A stretch of DNA of 64,000 bases from Klebsiella indica. GTDB taxonomy: Bacteria; Pseudomonadota; Gammaproteobacteria; Enterobacterales; Enterobacteriaceae. The position numbers were made by a program, and so were the translations under genes. The DNA lies in NCBI RefSeq assembly GCF_005860775.1, contig NZ_VCHQ01000034.1, forward strand, positions 25,932 to 89,931. The letters are read 5' to 3'. The notes beneath the pieces are model-generated. The model was given only the letters and a program-made list of their open reading frames with translations, made no database searches and was not told where the DNA came from. Below are positions 57,229-64,000 of the stretch, piece after piece. The number at the start of each line of letters is the position of its first letter. Position 1 is the first letter of the stretch.

Positions 57229-58623
57229 ATGACTACATTAGTTCTGAATGCCAGTAACGCTGCAACCAGTATAACAACAAACTCAGCTGAACTGGTTGCA
57301 CGTATAGAACGTATTCCTGTTACCCGAAAATTAATATTTATCCGCCTGGTAACAGGTATTTCCACTTTTTTTGATTCCTACACCGTTCTGGCTATTGCTT
57401 TTGCTATGCCAGAACTAATCAGTGAATGGAGCCTGACGCCGCTGTTTGTCGGGCTTATTATCGCGGCGAGTTATGTCGGCCAACTTTTTGGTGCGGTATT
57501 CTTCGGTTCACTGGCAGAGAAAAAGGGACGTCTGACGGTCCTGAAAATAACCATAATCATATTTGTCACCATGAGCGCAGCGTGTCTGTTTGCCTGGAAT
57601 GGATGGTCGTTATTGCTCATCCGCTTTTTACAGGGCATCGGTATTGGTGCGGAGGTTCCCGTTGCCAGCGCTTATATCAACGAGTTTATTGGTTCCCGTA
57701 AACGCGGTCGTTTCTTTCTGTTATACGAAGTCATTTTCCCGGTGGGACTGATGTTCGCCGGTATTATTGGTTATTTTCTGGTTCCGGAGTATGGCTGGAA
57801 AGCGATGTTCTGGGTGGGGCTTATCCCGCCAATGATTGCCGCCCCTCTGCGCTGGTTGATGCCGGAATCTCCCCGCTGGTTGATTAGCAAAGGACGCCTG
57901 GAAGATGCGAACCGTATCGTCTCCAGTCTGGAAAATGAGGTTATCCGCCGGGGCGGTAGCCTTGAAGAGCCCGTAGTGAAGACGTTTAAGGCACCTCCCC
58001 AGACGGCAAATGGATGGCGTGAACTGTTTTCAGGTATTTATCTCAAGCGTACGCTGATGCTCTGGGGGCTATGGATAAGCGCTTATATGGTCAATAACGG
58101 CATGATAACCTGGCTGCCAACGCTTTATCGTAGCGCATTCCATCTTTCAGTCCCACTCAGCCTTGCATATGGCTGGATAACATCCGCTGCGGGGGTCGCC
58201 GCATCCCTGGCCTGTGCGCTGCTTATTGACAAAACGGGCAGAAAACGCTGGTACGGAACCGCTTTTATTCTGTCATCCCTGGCGTTACTGATTCTGGGGG
58301 AAAGTGGGGCATCCAGTGCGGTGATGGTGCTTATTTTTGCCAGTATCGCTTATGCCGTGATGCAAACCGTCACCTTCTCTCTTTATCTCTATTCTGCTGA
58401 ACTTTACCCGACACGACTACGGGCGATAGGAACGGGTTTTGGTAGCGCCTGGCTGAGAGCGGGATCGTCTCTGGGAACGCTGCTGGTTGGGTTGATTGTC
58501 GCAGGCGCAGGGGTTGAATATGTCTTCTTTTTGTTTGCCGCGATGGCACTGATTGGCGGACTCATTACGATGAGTTTTGGTATTGAAACCCGTGGGGCAA
58601 TTCTGGAAGAACTTTCGCCATAA
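57229..58623 (+). CDS. MFS transporter, sugar/organic acid type (copy 2)
   Basis: This 464-residue protein is closely similar to the transporter at 52918-54315 along its whole length (shared FVGLIIAASYVGQL, FGSLAEK, AEVPVASAYINEF, RGRFFLLYEVIFP, LRWLMPESPRWL). It has the same 12-helix topology and an N-terminal ARIERIPVTRKL helix. Start 57229 has CAGGAA about 10 bases upstream; the frame is open to 57190. No copy of the 28-bp operator is seen before it. It leads a same-strand run with the FAH-family, Dcu-type and amidohydrolase genes, so it may import their substrate. Confidence 0.9.
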   Translation: MTTLVLNASNAATSITTNSAELVARIERIPVTRKLIFIRLVTGISTFFDSYTVLAIAFAMPELISEWSLTPLFVGLIIAASYVGQLFGAVFFGSLAEKKGRLTVLKITIIIFVTMSAACLFAWNGWSLLLIRFLQGIGIGAEVPVASAYINEFIGSRKRGRFFLLYEVIFPVGLMFAGIIGYFLVPEYGWKAMFWVGLIPPMIAAPLRWLMPESPRWLISKGRLEDANRIVSSLENEVIRRGGSLEEPVVKTFKAPPQTANGWRELFSGIYLKRTLMLWGLWISAYMVNNGMITWLPTLYRSAFHLSVPLSLAYGWITSAAGVAASLACALLIDKTGRKRWYGTAFILSSLALLILGESGASSAVMVLIFASIAYAVMQTVTFSLYLYSAELYPTRLRAIGTGFGSAWLRAGSSLGTLLVGLIVAGAGVEYVFFLFAAMALIGGLITMSFGIETRGAILEELSP

Positions 58624-58717
58624 ACGCGCGTATCCACGTGTACAAATCAGGAGTCACAAGACTCTTTGTCTCAACAGTTCAGGAGTGATATTTCTGACTG
58701 AAGATTGAAGGTGAATA

Positions 58718-59599
58718 ATGAAACTACTGAGTTTTTCTGTTGACGGAAATGAAAAATATGGTCTGGTCGCACCCGATGGGATAATAGATCTACAGTCATT
58801 CTTCCCGGAGTGTCCCGATCTTCGCGCTTTTCTTCCCAATGTTAATAAGCTAAAAAATAATATTTTATTGGGTAAGAAGGCGGACTATCAGATTAATCAG
58901 GTCACCTTTTTACCTGTTATAACCCGGCCTAATAAAATTATTTGTGCTGGTATGAATTATCAGGAAAAAAGAGTTGAATTTAACGAGCAGGATCCGGATC
59001 CTACGCTGTTTATTCGTTTTGCCGATACGCAAACAGGGCATTTGTGCGGTTTAGTTAAACCTTCGGATAGTAACGAGTTCGACTATGAAGGAGAGCTGGC
59101 GTTGGTGATAGGCCGTTACGGCTCACATATTCCGGAGGAACAGGCGCTTCAGTATATTGCCGGATACAGTTGTTATATGGATGGCTCCGTCAGGGACTGG
59201 CAGCACACCTGGTTTACCGCCGGGAAAAACTGGCCTTCAACGGGGGGATTTGGACCGTGGCTGGTTACGACTGATGAAATATCCGATCCGCAAAACCTGG
59301 AAATTGTTACACGCCTTAATGGTCGGGAAGTTCAGCGTGATAATACTTATAACATGATCCATAAAATTGCTAAATTAATCTCTTATATCAGTACATTCAG
59401 TGCACTTTCTCCCGGTGATGTCATTCTGACTGGTTCTCCTGGCGGGGTTGGGAAAAAACGACATCCACCACTTTACCTGTGGCCTGGCGATATGGTTGAG
59501 GTCGAAATATCGCAGATAGGTTGTTTGATGAATCCGGTAATAAGCGAGGATAGCGAGAACATAGCGACCTCCGTCGCGGCAATATCGGGAGGTTCCTGA
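58718..59599 (+). CDS. Fumarylacetoacetate hydrolase-family protein
   Basis: This 293-residue protein has the FAH fold. An N-terminal domain is followed by the metal-binding region FDYEGELALVIGRYG (Glu124, Glu126) and MDGSVRDWQ. Then come ILTGSPGGVGKKR and a final VEVEISQIGCLMNPV. Members include hydratases, isomerases, decarboxylases and C-C hydrolases acting on 2-keto or 2,4-diketo acids. AAGGTG precedes the ATG. It lies 94 bases after the MFS gene and 51 before the Dcu-type gene, consistent with an operon. Function within the family is open. Confidence 0.88.
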   Translation: MKLLSFSVDGNEKYGLVAPDGIIDLQSFFPECPDLRAFLPNVNKLKNNILLGKKADYQINQVTFLPVITRPNKIICAGMNYQEKRVEFNEQDPDPTLFIRFADTQTGHLCGLVKPSDSNEFDYEGELALVIGRYGSHIPEEQALQYIAGYSCYMDGSVRDWQHTWFTAGKNWPSTGGFGPWLVTTDEISDPQNLEIVTRLNGREVQRDNTYNMIHKIAKLISYISTFSALSPGDVILTGSPGGVGKKRHPPLYLWPGDMVEVEISQIGCLMNPVISEDSENIATSVAAISGGS

Positions 59600-59650
59600 T
59601 ATAACCCGGCTACAGCAAAAGGAAACATCCCACCAGTGGAGGATACACAC

Positions 59651-60940
59651 ATGATATTGCTGCAATTTTGCGTCGTTCTGTTATTTATTTTCCTTGGCAT
59701 GCGGGTAGGCGGAATTGGGGTGGGATTTTCCGGTGGTGCCGGTGTCATCGTATTGTGCATGATGGGCGCAACACCGGGCGATCTACCGATGCTGGTCATT
59801 GTTTTTATCATGGTGGTCATTATCGCCATTTCTGCCATGCAGGAGGCCGGAGGCATAGACTATCTGGTCAGGTTAACCGAAAGGATGTTACGTAGTTATC
59901 CTCGTTTGCTTGTCATTACTGCACCTTTGTCCACGTGGTTGTTGACAATGATGGCGAGTACCGGCCAGGTTTCATTTGCATGCATGCCGGTGATTGTGGG
60001 TGTGGCTAAAGATAATCAACTTCGCCCAACAAGAGCCCTGGCTATTTCGGTAGCCGCTTCTCTTTTGGGGATTGTCGCCTCGCCAATCTCCGCAGCAGTC
60101 ATTTTTTTCTCAGGAATACTGGAGAAAAATAACCAAGGCTGGGGGTATCTGGAGCTTATTTCAGTGACGATACCCTCAACATTTCTGGCATTGATGTGTA
60201 CATCTGTATTTTATTTGTTCTGGGATCGTGCCCGGCAAACAGACAAGTTACCCCTCACTGCAGTATATTCTCAATCGACAGATAATAAAATTACTGTCCC
60301 GCCAGAGGCGAAACGTTCCGTACTGTTCTTTATTATTGGTCTGATTGCAGTGCTTTTGTACGCCATCATGAGTAGCCCAAGAATTGGTTTTATACAACAT
60401 CCTGTACTCAACAGCGGGCAGGTACGTATTTCCGTTATGATGGCGGTCGCACTTTTAATTGTCTTATTTTGTCGTGTGAATGTCCATAATATTCCTTCGA
60501 CGACGGTATTTAAAACGGGAATGACTTCCTGTATCTGTATACTGGGCGTTGCCTGGTTAGGATCTACATTTATGGATAGCAATAAAGTTTGGTTGCAAAA
60601 TATGGTGTTCGAGTATCTGTCAGACTCGCCGCTGACACTGGCAATAATTATTATGTTGGTATCCTGCTTTCTTTATTCTCAGGCGGCATCAACGAAAATT
60701 TTATTTCCGATGGCATTAAGCATAGGCATTGCGCCAACTACATTAATTGCTTGTTTTCCGGCTACTGCCTCGCTTTTTATTCTACCAAATTATCCAACGT
60801 TATTGGCTGCCGTCGCTATGGATGACACGGGATGTACTCGCATAGGGCATCGGATTATCGATCATCCATTTGTTATTCCTGGGTTAATTGCTACGATACT
60901 TTCAATATTATTTTCGACAGGGCTGGTGTATATTTTTTAA
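59651..60940 (+). CDS. DcuA/DcuB-family C4-dicarboxylate carrier
   Basis: This inner-membrane protein of 429 residues resembles DcuA along its length: FLGMRVGGIGVGFSGGAGV, IIAISAMQEAGGIDYLVRLTE, ASPISAAVIFFSGILE, AGMTSCICILGVAWLGSTF-like sequence, LYSQAASTKILFPMALSIG and PTLLAAVAMDDTGCTRIG. DcuA and DcuB exchange fumarate, malate or aspartate for succinate, mainly in anaerobic growth. Start 59651 (MILLQFCVVLLFIFLG) has GGAGG eight bases upstream; the frame is open five codons further. It is a third or further Dcu-type copy if the host also has the usual dcuA and dcuB. Confidence 0.9.
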   Translation: MILLQFCVVLLFIFLGMRVGGIGVGFSGGAGVIVLCMMGATPGDLPMLVIVFIMVVIIAISAMQEAGGIDYLVRLTERMLRSYPRLLVITAPLSTWLLTMMASTGQVSFACMPVIVGVAKDNQLRPTRALAISVAASLLGIVASPISAAVIFFSGILEKNNQGWGYLELISVTIPSTFLALMCTSVFYLFWDRARQTDKLPLTAVYSQSTDNKITVPPEAKRSVLFFIIGLIAVLLYAIMSSPRIGFIQHPVLNSGQVRISVMMAVALLIVLFCRVNVHNIPSTTVFKTGMTSCICILGVAWLGSTFMDSNKVWLQNMVFEYLSDSPLTLAIIIMLVSCFLYSQAASTKILFPMALSIGIAPTTLIACFPATASLFILPNYPTLLAAVAMDDTGCTRIGHRIIDHPFVIPGLIATILSILFSTGLVYIF

Positions 60941-61351
60941 ATGTATTTATCCGCGATTTAAATACGTTGTGTAAGATTATCTGTTTTCTTCATACGTCAA
61001 GTGACGGGGACGTTGGCCGTGGCGTGTTCGATTCATCCATAGGACGCCCCCGGCGGGCTGCCGCCTTACGGTGTTTAAATCGGTGACTGACAGATTTGTG
61101 TTCACCCCAGTCACCTCGCTATTGATACTCCTGGGATTTACTCTCTTGCCATGTGATTTGGCCTTTGGCCTCACTTCTTCGGAGTCGGCGCAAGCGCAGT
61201 GAAAAGCGAGTAGCCGTTTCGTCCAGCGACCCGAATTATTTAGGGCATAAAGATATCTTTGGGCTGAATGTATTTAATATAAAAATTATAAAGTTCATAA
61301 ATTTTTCCGGGTATACAGTTTATGTCCCGGCAAAGTATGGAGTCTTATTCT
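60941..61351. other. Structured intergenic region before the amidohydrolase gene
   Basis: This gap of 411 bases has no convincing gene. It holds a GC-rich part (about 61000-61075) inside AT-rich flanks, a perfect hairpin GGTGACTG/CAGTCACC at 61082-61115 and the string GGCGCAAGCGC near 61190. A related GCGCAAGCGC occurs in the 76-nt insert at 63727-63802. The abrupt composition change suggests a junction between segments of different origin. Confidence 0.45.
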
Positions 61352-62809
61352 ATGCAGCATAAAATTCAAATCCGTGAGAATCCCCCTGAGCATGCCGAAG
61401 CCTGTCTCTGCCATAGTCCCGCCTTTGTTCGGATAAATACGGTGTTAACCCGGGAAGCGGCAAAAGCGCCGCCGATCACGCCTGCAACCGTGGCTTCAGC
61501 GCTTCCTGGAAAGAACTCACCGCATGGCACCGCAACGGCGAATGCGTCTCATGTAAAAGTATTTACCAATGTCCGTATTTTTGACGGTATATCGGATCAT
61601 CTGCGTGATGGCCTGCAGGTGATTGTCGAAGGACATCTCATTAAGGCGATTGAGGCGGAAGGTCAGGCTTTTCCTGACGAAGCCGTGATTATCGACGGGA
61701 AGGGCGGCGTACTGATGCCGGGGTTGATTGACGCCCATTGGCACGCGATCATGGCGCGACCGTCGATGATGACAGCCATGACGTCTGATTTTAATTATAT
61801 ACAGGCGCTGGCAATTGCCGAGGCACAGGCGACATTGCTGCGTGGTTTTACGACAGTACGTGATATGGGCGGCCCGGTATTCGGCCTTAAACGCGCCATT
61901 GATGAGCAAATCACCAGCGGTCCACGTATTTATCCATCGGGCGCTTTTATCTCGCAAACTGGCGGTCATGGCGACTTTCGTATGCTGAGTGACATTCCTC
62001 GCGCGCCTGCTGATAATTTAAGTTATATCGAACGCGTCGGCATTACCGCGATTGCAGATGGTCCGGATCAGGTGTTGTTACGCGCCAGGGAACAACTGAT
62101 GCGTGGCGCATCGCAGGTCAAATTTATGGTGGGCGGCGGCGTGGCGTCGATGTATGACGGTATTGATGTTACCGAGGGCTCTGTGCCCGAAATCCAGGCG
62201 GCGGTAACGGCAGCTGAAAACTGGGGAACCTATGTTACCGTTCATGCCTATACCGCGCGTGCTGTCACGATGGCGATTGAAGGAGGCGTGAAGTGTATCG
62301 AACATGGGCAACTGGTTGACGAGGAAACTGTGCGGCTCATGGCTGAGAAAAAGCTATGGTGGTGCCTGCAACCTTTCCTTGATGATGCGGATGCCGTTCC
62401 TATGGCTACCCCCGCCTCGCGGGCCAAGCAATTGTTGATGTCGGCTGGCACCGATACGGCTTATCAACTGGCGAAGAAGCATAACATTAAAACGGCCTGG
62501 GGCACGGACACGTTGTTTGATGCTCGTCTGGCGACGCGGCAGGGGGCACAGTTGGCTAAGCTTATCCGCTGGTATACCCCTCTGGAAATTTTGAAAATGG
62601 CCACTAGCGTCAATGCTGAACTGTGTGCCATGTCTGGCCCTCGCAACCCGTATCCGGGAAAACTGGGAGTGGTAGAAGCGGGTGCGCTGGCGGATCTGCT
62701 CCTTGTTGATGGCGATCCTTTGAACGATATTCAACTGATTGCACAACCTGAACAGGCTTTTAAGCTGATAGTGAAGGATGGGGTCATCTATAAGAATACG
62801 CTGGAATAA
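61352..62809 (+). CDS. Metal-dependent amidohydrolase family protein
   Basis: This protein of 485 residues has the amidohydrolase TIM barrel. The first metal motif is LMPGLIDAHWHAIMARPS (His about 129 and 131). Then come the probable carboxylated-lysine strand SQVKFMVGGGVAS, the ligands VHAYT and KCIEHGQLV and the catalytic Asp in AWGTDTLFDAR. The C-terminal GVVEAGALADLLLVDGDPL is typical of imidazolonepropionase-like and prolidase-like members. Start 61352 is chosen for GGAG nine bases upstream; the frame is open to 61322. An unusual N-terminal part of about 65 residues contains ACLCHSPAFVRIN. The substrate is unknown. Confidence 0.87.
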   Translation: MQHKIQIRENPPEHAEACLCHSPAFVRINTVLTREAAKAPPITPATVASALPGKNSPHGTATANASHVKVFTNVRIFDGISDHLRDGLQVIVEGHLIKAIEAEGQAFPDEAVIIDGKGGVLMPGLIDAHWHAIMARPSMMTAMTSDFNYIQALAIAEAQATLLRGFTTVRDMGGPVFGLKRAIDEQITSGPRIYPSGAFISQTGGHGDFRMLSDIPRAPADNLSYIERVGITAIADGPDQVLLRAREQLMRGASQVKFMVGGGVASMYDGIDVTEGSVPEIQAAVTAAENWGTYVTVHAYTARAVTMAIEGGVKCIEHGQLVDEETVRLMAEKKLWWCLQPFLDDADAVPMATPASRAKQLLMSAGTDTAYQLAKKHNIKTAWGTDTLFDARLATRQGAQLAKLIRWYTPLEILKMATSVNAELCAMSGPRNPYPGKLGVVEAGALADLLLVDGDPLNDIQLIAQPEQAFKLIVKDGVIYKNTLE

Positions 62810-62943
62810 CAGTCTCAAAATTAACCTGTTTTTGATACTGGATTGAATAGCTTAAAATCAGGCAATGATCCTGATGCTGGTCAGTCAGAGGGCGGTCAGC
62901 CGTGTTTATGGCTGGCTGCGCGGTTCCGTTAATCGGTGGTTCT

Positions 62944-62973
62944 GGCGAAAATGGCGCATTTTTCATTTTCGCC
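62944..62973. repeat. Perfect 10-bp inverted repeat
   Basis: GGCGAAAATG at 62944-62953 pairs with CATTTTCGCC at 62964-62973, loop of 10. It lies just before the first GC-rich module. A weaker hairpin CAGCC/GGCTG sits at about 62896-62913. Confidence 0.7.
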
Positions 62974-62990
62974 CATTCAGATTCCGTGGC

Positions 62991-63266
62991 CTGTTCCGTT
63001 CACTATAAATACGCGGATATTCGTTATATCCACAGCGTGTGAACGGGCAGGGGGACGTTTCGCCCGTCCCCCTGCACCCCCGGCATGGCGCTGAAAACCT
63101 GCCGCTGCGCGGTCCGCTCCACTCCGGCTTCATCTGCCGGACCGGGCGGGACTCGACGTCCCTGTCTCGACCCGCCCTCTGGCCGCCGTCCTGGCGGCCA
63201 GTCCTGGATGCGCGCCTGCGTTCCCGCCAGGTTTCCCTGATGCGCCCAGCCCCCCCCGGCGGTGAG
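62991..63266 (+). repeat. GC-rich multi-hairpin module, copy 1
   Basis: It begins CTGTTCCGTTCACT and ends GCGGTGAG. Within it are GGATAT/ATATCC (63015-63031), an 11-bp stem GCAGGGGGACG/CGTCCCCCTGC (63047-63075) and TGGCCGCC/GGCGGCCA (63180-63200). The same order recurs 568 bases later. The frames open on either strand through it follow from the GC-rich bases and have no start signals or recognisable domains, so I do not call genes. Confidence 0.75.
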
Positions 63267-63558
63267 CCCGCAGTAAACCTGCAACGGCCTGACCGCTGAA
63301 GGTGATAAAAAACTGTTTCTTTAAGCAGCGACGAATACGCTGCTGAAACCACAAAATCCACAGCGTTCACGGGCGACGGTAGTTAATTTTCTGCGGGATT
63401 ACGGTGAACGGAACCCGTGGCGCAGGGCCTGTATTTATGGTTTTCCAGGTCAGGTAAGGCGTCAGCCGCCACCAGGCAAAATGCGGGCATGGTAGCGAAA
63501 CCCGGCCTGTTATCCTCCGGTGGCGCTGCTCTGGGGCCTCATATTCTGGTTCAGTGGG

Positions 63559-63908
63559 CTGTTCCGTTCACTGTCAGTACGCGGTCATTTTTTCTGTTCG
63601 TTACGTGTGAACGGGCAGGGGGACGTTTCGCCCGTCCCCCTGCACCCCCGGCATGGCGCTGGAAACCTGCCGCTGCGCGGTCCGCTCCACTCCGGCTTCA
63701 TCTGGCGGACCGGGCGGGACTCGACGCTACTCGTCCCATCCCTGGGACTCGCCCTTCCAGGGCCAGCGCAAGCGCTGTTCAAAATTGCTCCCGGCAATTT
63801 TGTCCCTGTCTCGACCCGCCCTCTGGCCGCCGTCCTGGCGGCCAGTCCTGGATGCGCGCCTGCGTTCTCGCCAGGTTTCCTTGATGCGCCCAACCCCCAT
63901 GCGGTGAG
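63559..63908 (+). repeat. GC-rich multi-hairpin module, copy 2
   Basis: This module is nearly identical to 62991-63266 from 63604 onward, with the same 11-bp stem (63615-63643) and TGGCCGCC stem (63824-63844). It differs by a 76-nt insert at 63727-63802 that holds three successive hairpins. The GGATAT hairpin of copy 1 is not conserved here. From 63909 to the window end no gene is seen. Confidence 0.75.
63727..63802 (+). repeat. 76-nt three-hairpin insert in module copy 2
   Basis: Hairpins in order are CCCTGG/CCAGGG (63740-63762), CAGCG/CGCTG (63764-63777) and CAAAATTGC/GCAATTTTG (63780-63802). The insert lies between the shared ends GACTCGACG and TCCCTGTCTCG, without an obvious target duplication. 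Confidence 0.7.
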
Positions 63909-64000
63909 TCCGTTATTCGTCAGTGGCTTTTCAGAGGCTGAAAGTCATAAAAAAGTTATATCCTTTATATTTCATTCAGCCCGTATCAGCTCAGTAAGCG

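Noticed and set aside
58651..58667. Hairpin GAGTC/GACTC between the second MFS gene and the FAH gene as a terminator
   Set aside because: The stem is only five base pairs with a very short T-run, too weak to call.
63024..63370. Overlapping open frames on both strands through the first GC-rich module
   Set aside because: They arise from GC-rich hairpin DNA, overlap each other in several frames, lack ribosome binding sites and recognisable domains, and change with the 76-nt insert in the second copy.
63417..63907. Long frames on both strands through the second module
   Set aside because: Same reasons as the first module; low-complexity translations rich in R, G, P and A without initiation signals.
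62991..63908. CRISPR array or retron
   Set aside because: The repeats are only two, long and non-uniform, with no spacer pattern, no cas genes and no reverse transcriptase in the window.

Overview
The window is a chromosomal segment of an enterobacterium from the Escherichia-Salmonella-Citrobacter group. The gene order from aaeB to leuU is the one known from E. coli K-12 and Salmonella, and the ArcZ small RNA lies beside arcB. Several proteins (DegQ, MlaB, AaeB, the 5' half of ArcZ) differ clearly from the K-12 sequences I remember, so it is not K-12. The genus is left open. All comparisons with E. coli are from memory, not from a search.

Region 1 (1-50902) is core genome. It holds the efflux gene aaeB (cut by the left edge), yhcO, two tandem DUF1471 genes, argR/mdh, the periplasmic proteases degS and degQ, the division genes zapG and zapE, rplM-rpsI, sspAB, glutamate synthase gltBD, yhcC, arcB/ArcZ, elbB-mtgA, and the rpoN cluster (hpf, ptsN, rapZ, npr). 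Next come LPS transport and Kdo synthesis (lptBAC, kdsCD, yrbG), the mlaFEDCB phospholipid transport operon, ibaG-murA, sfsB, ispB, rplU-rpmA-yhbE-obgE, dacB, greA, yhbY, rlmE-ftsH, folP-glmM, secG and tRNA-Leu(GAG). The main irregularity is the sialic acid locus between sspB and gltD. Only nanE is intact, preceded by what looks like a nanR remnant, and nanA, nanT, nanK and nanQ are absent.

Region 2 (50903-62809) is accessory DNA downstream of leuU. It holds a short orphan reading frame, an OprB-type carbohydrate porin, two closely related MFS transporters, a LacI-family regulator, a DapA/NanA-type class I aldolase, a fumarylacetoacetate hydrolase-family protein, a DcuA/DcuB-type C4-dicarboxylate carrier and a metal-dependent amidohydrolase. 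Two near-identical 28-bp sites lie upstream of the first MFS gene and of the aldolase gene. They suggest that the LacI-type protein controls a regulon of porin, transporter and aldolase. The inferred role is uptake and cleavage of a sugar acid or related compound, with the FAH protein, C4-dicarboxylate carrier and amidohydrolase forming a second, possibly linked, module. The substrate cannot be read from the sequence.

Region 3 (62810-64000) has no convincing gene. It holds two copies, 568 bp apart, of a GC-rich module packed with hairpins. The second copy carries a 76-nt insert made almost entirely of three further hairpins. This is the least explained part of the window.
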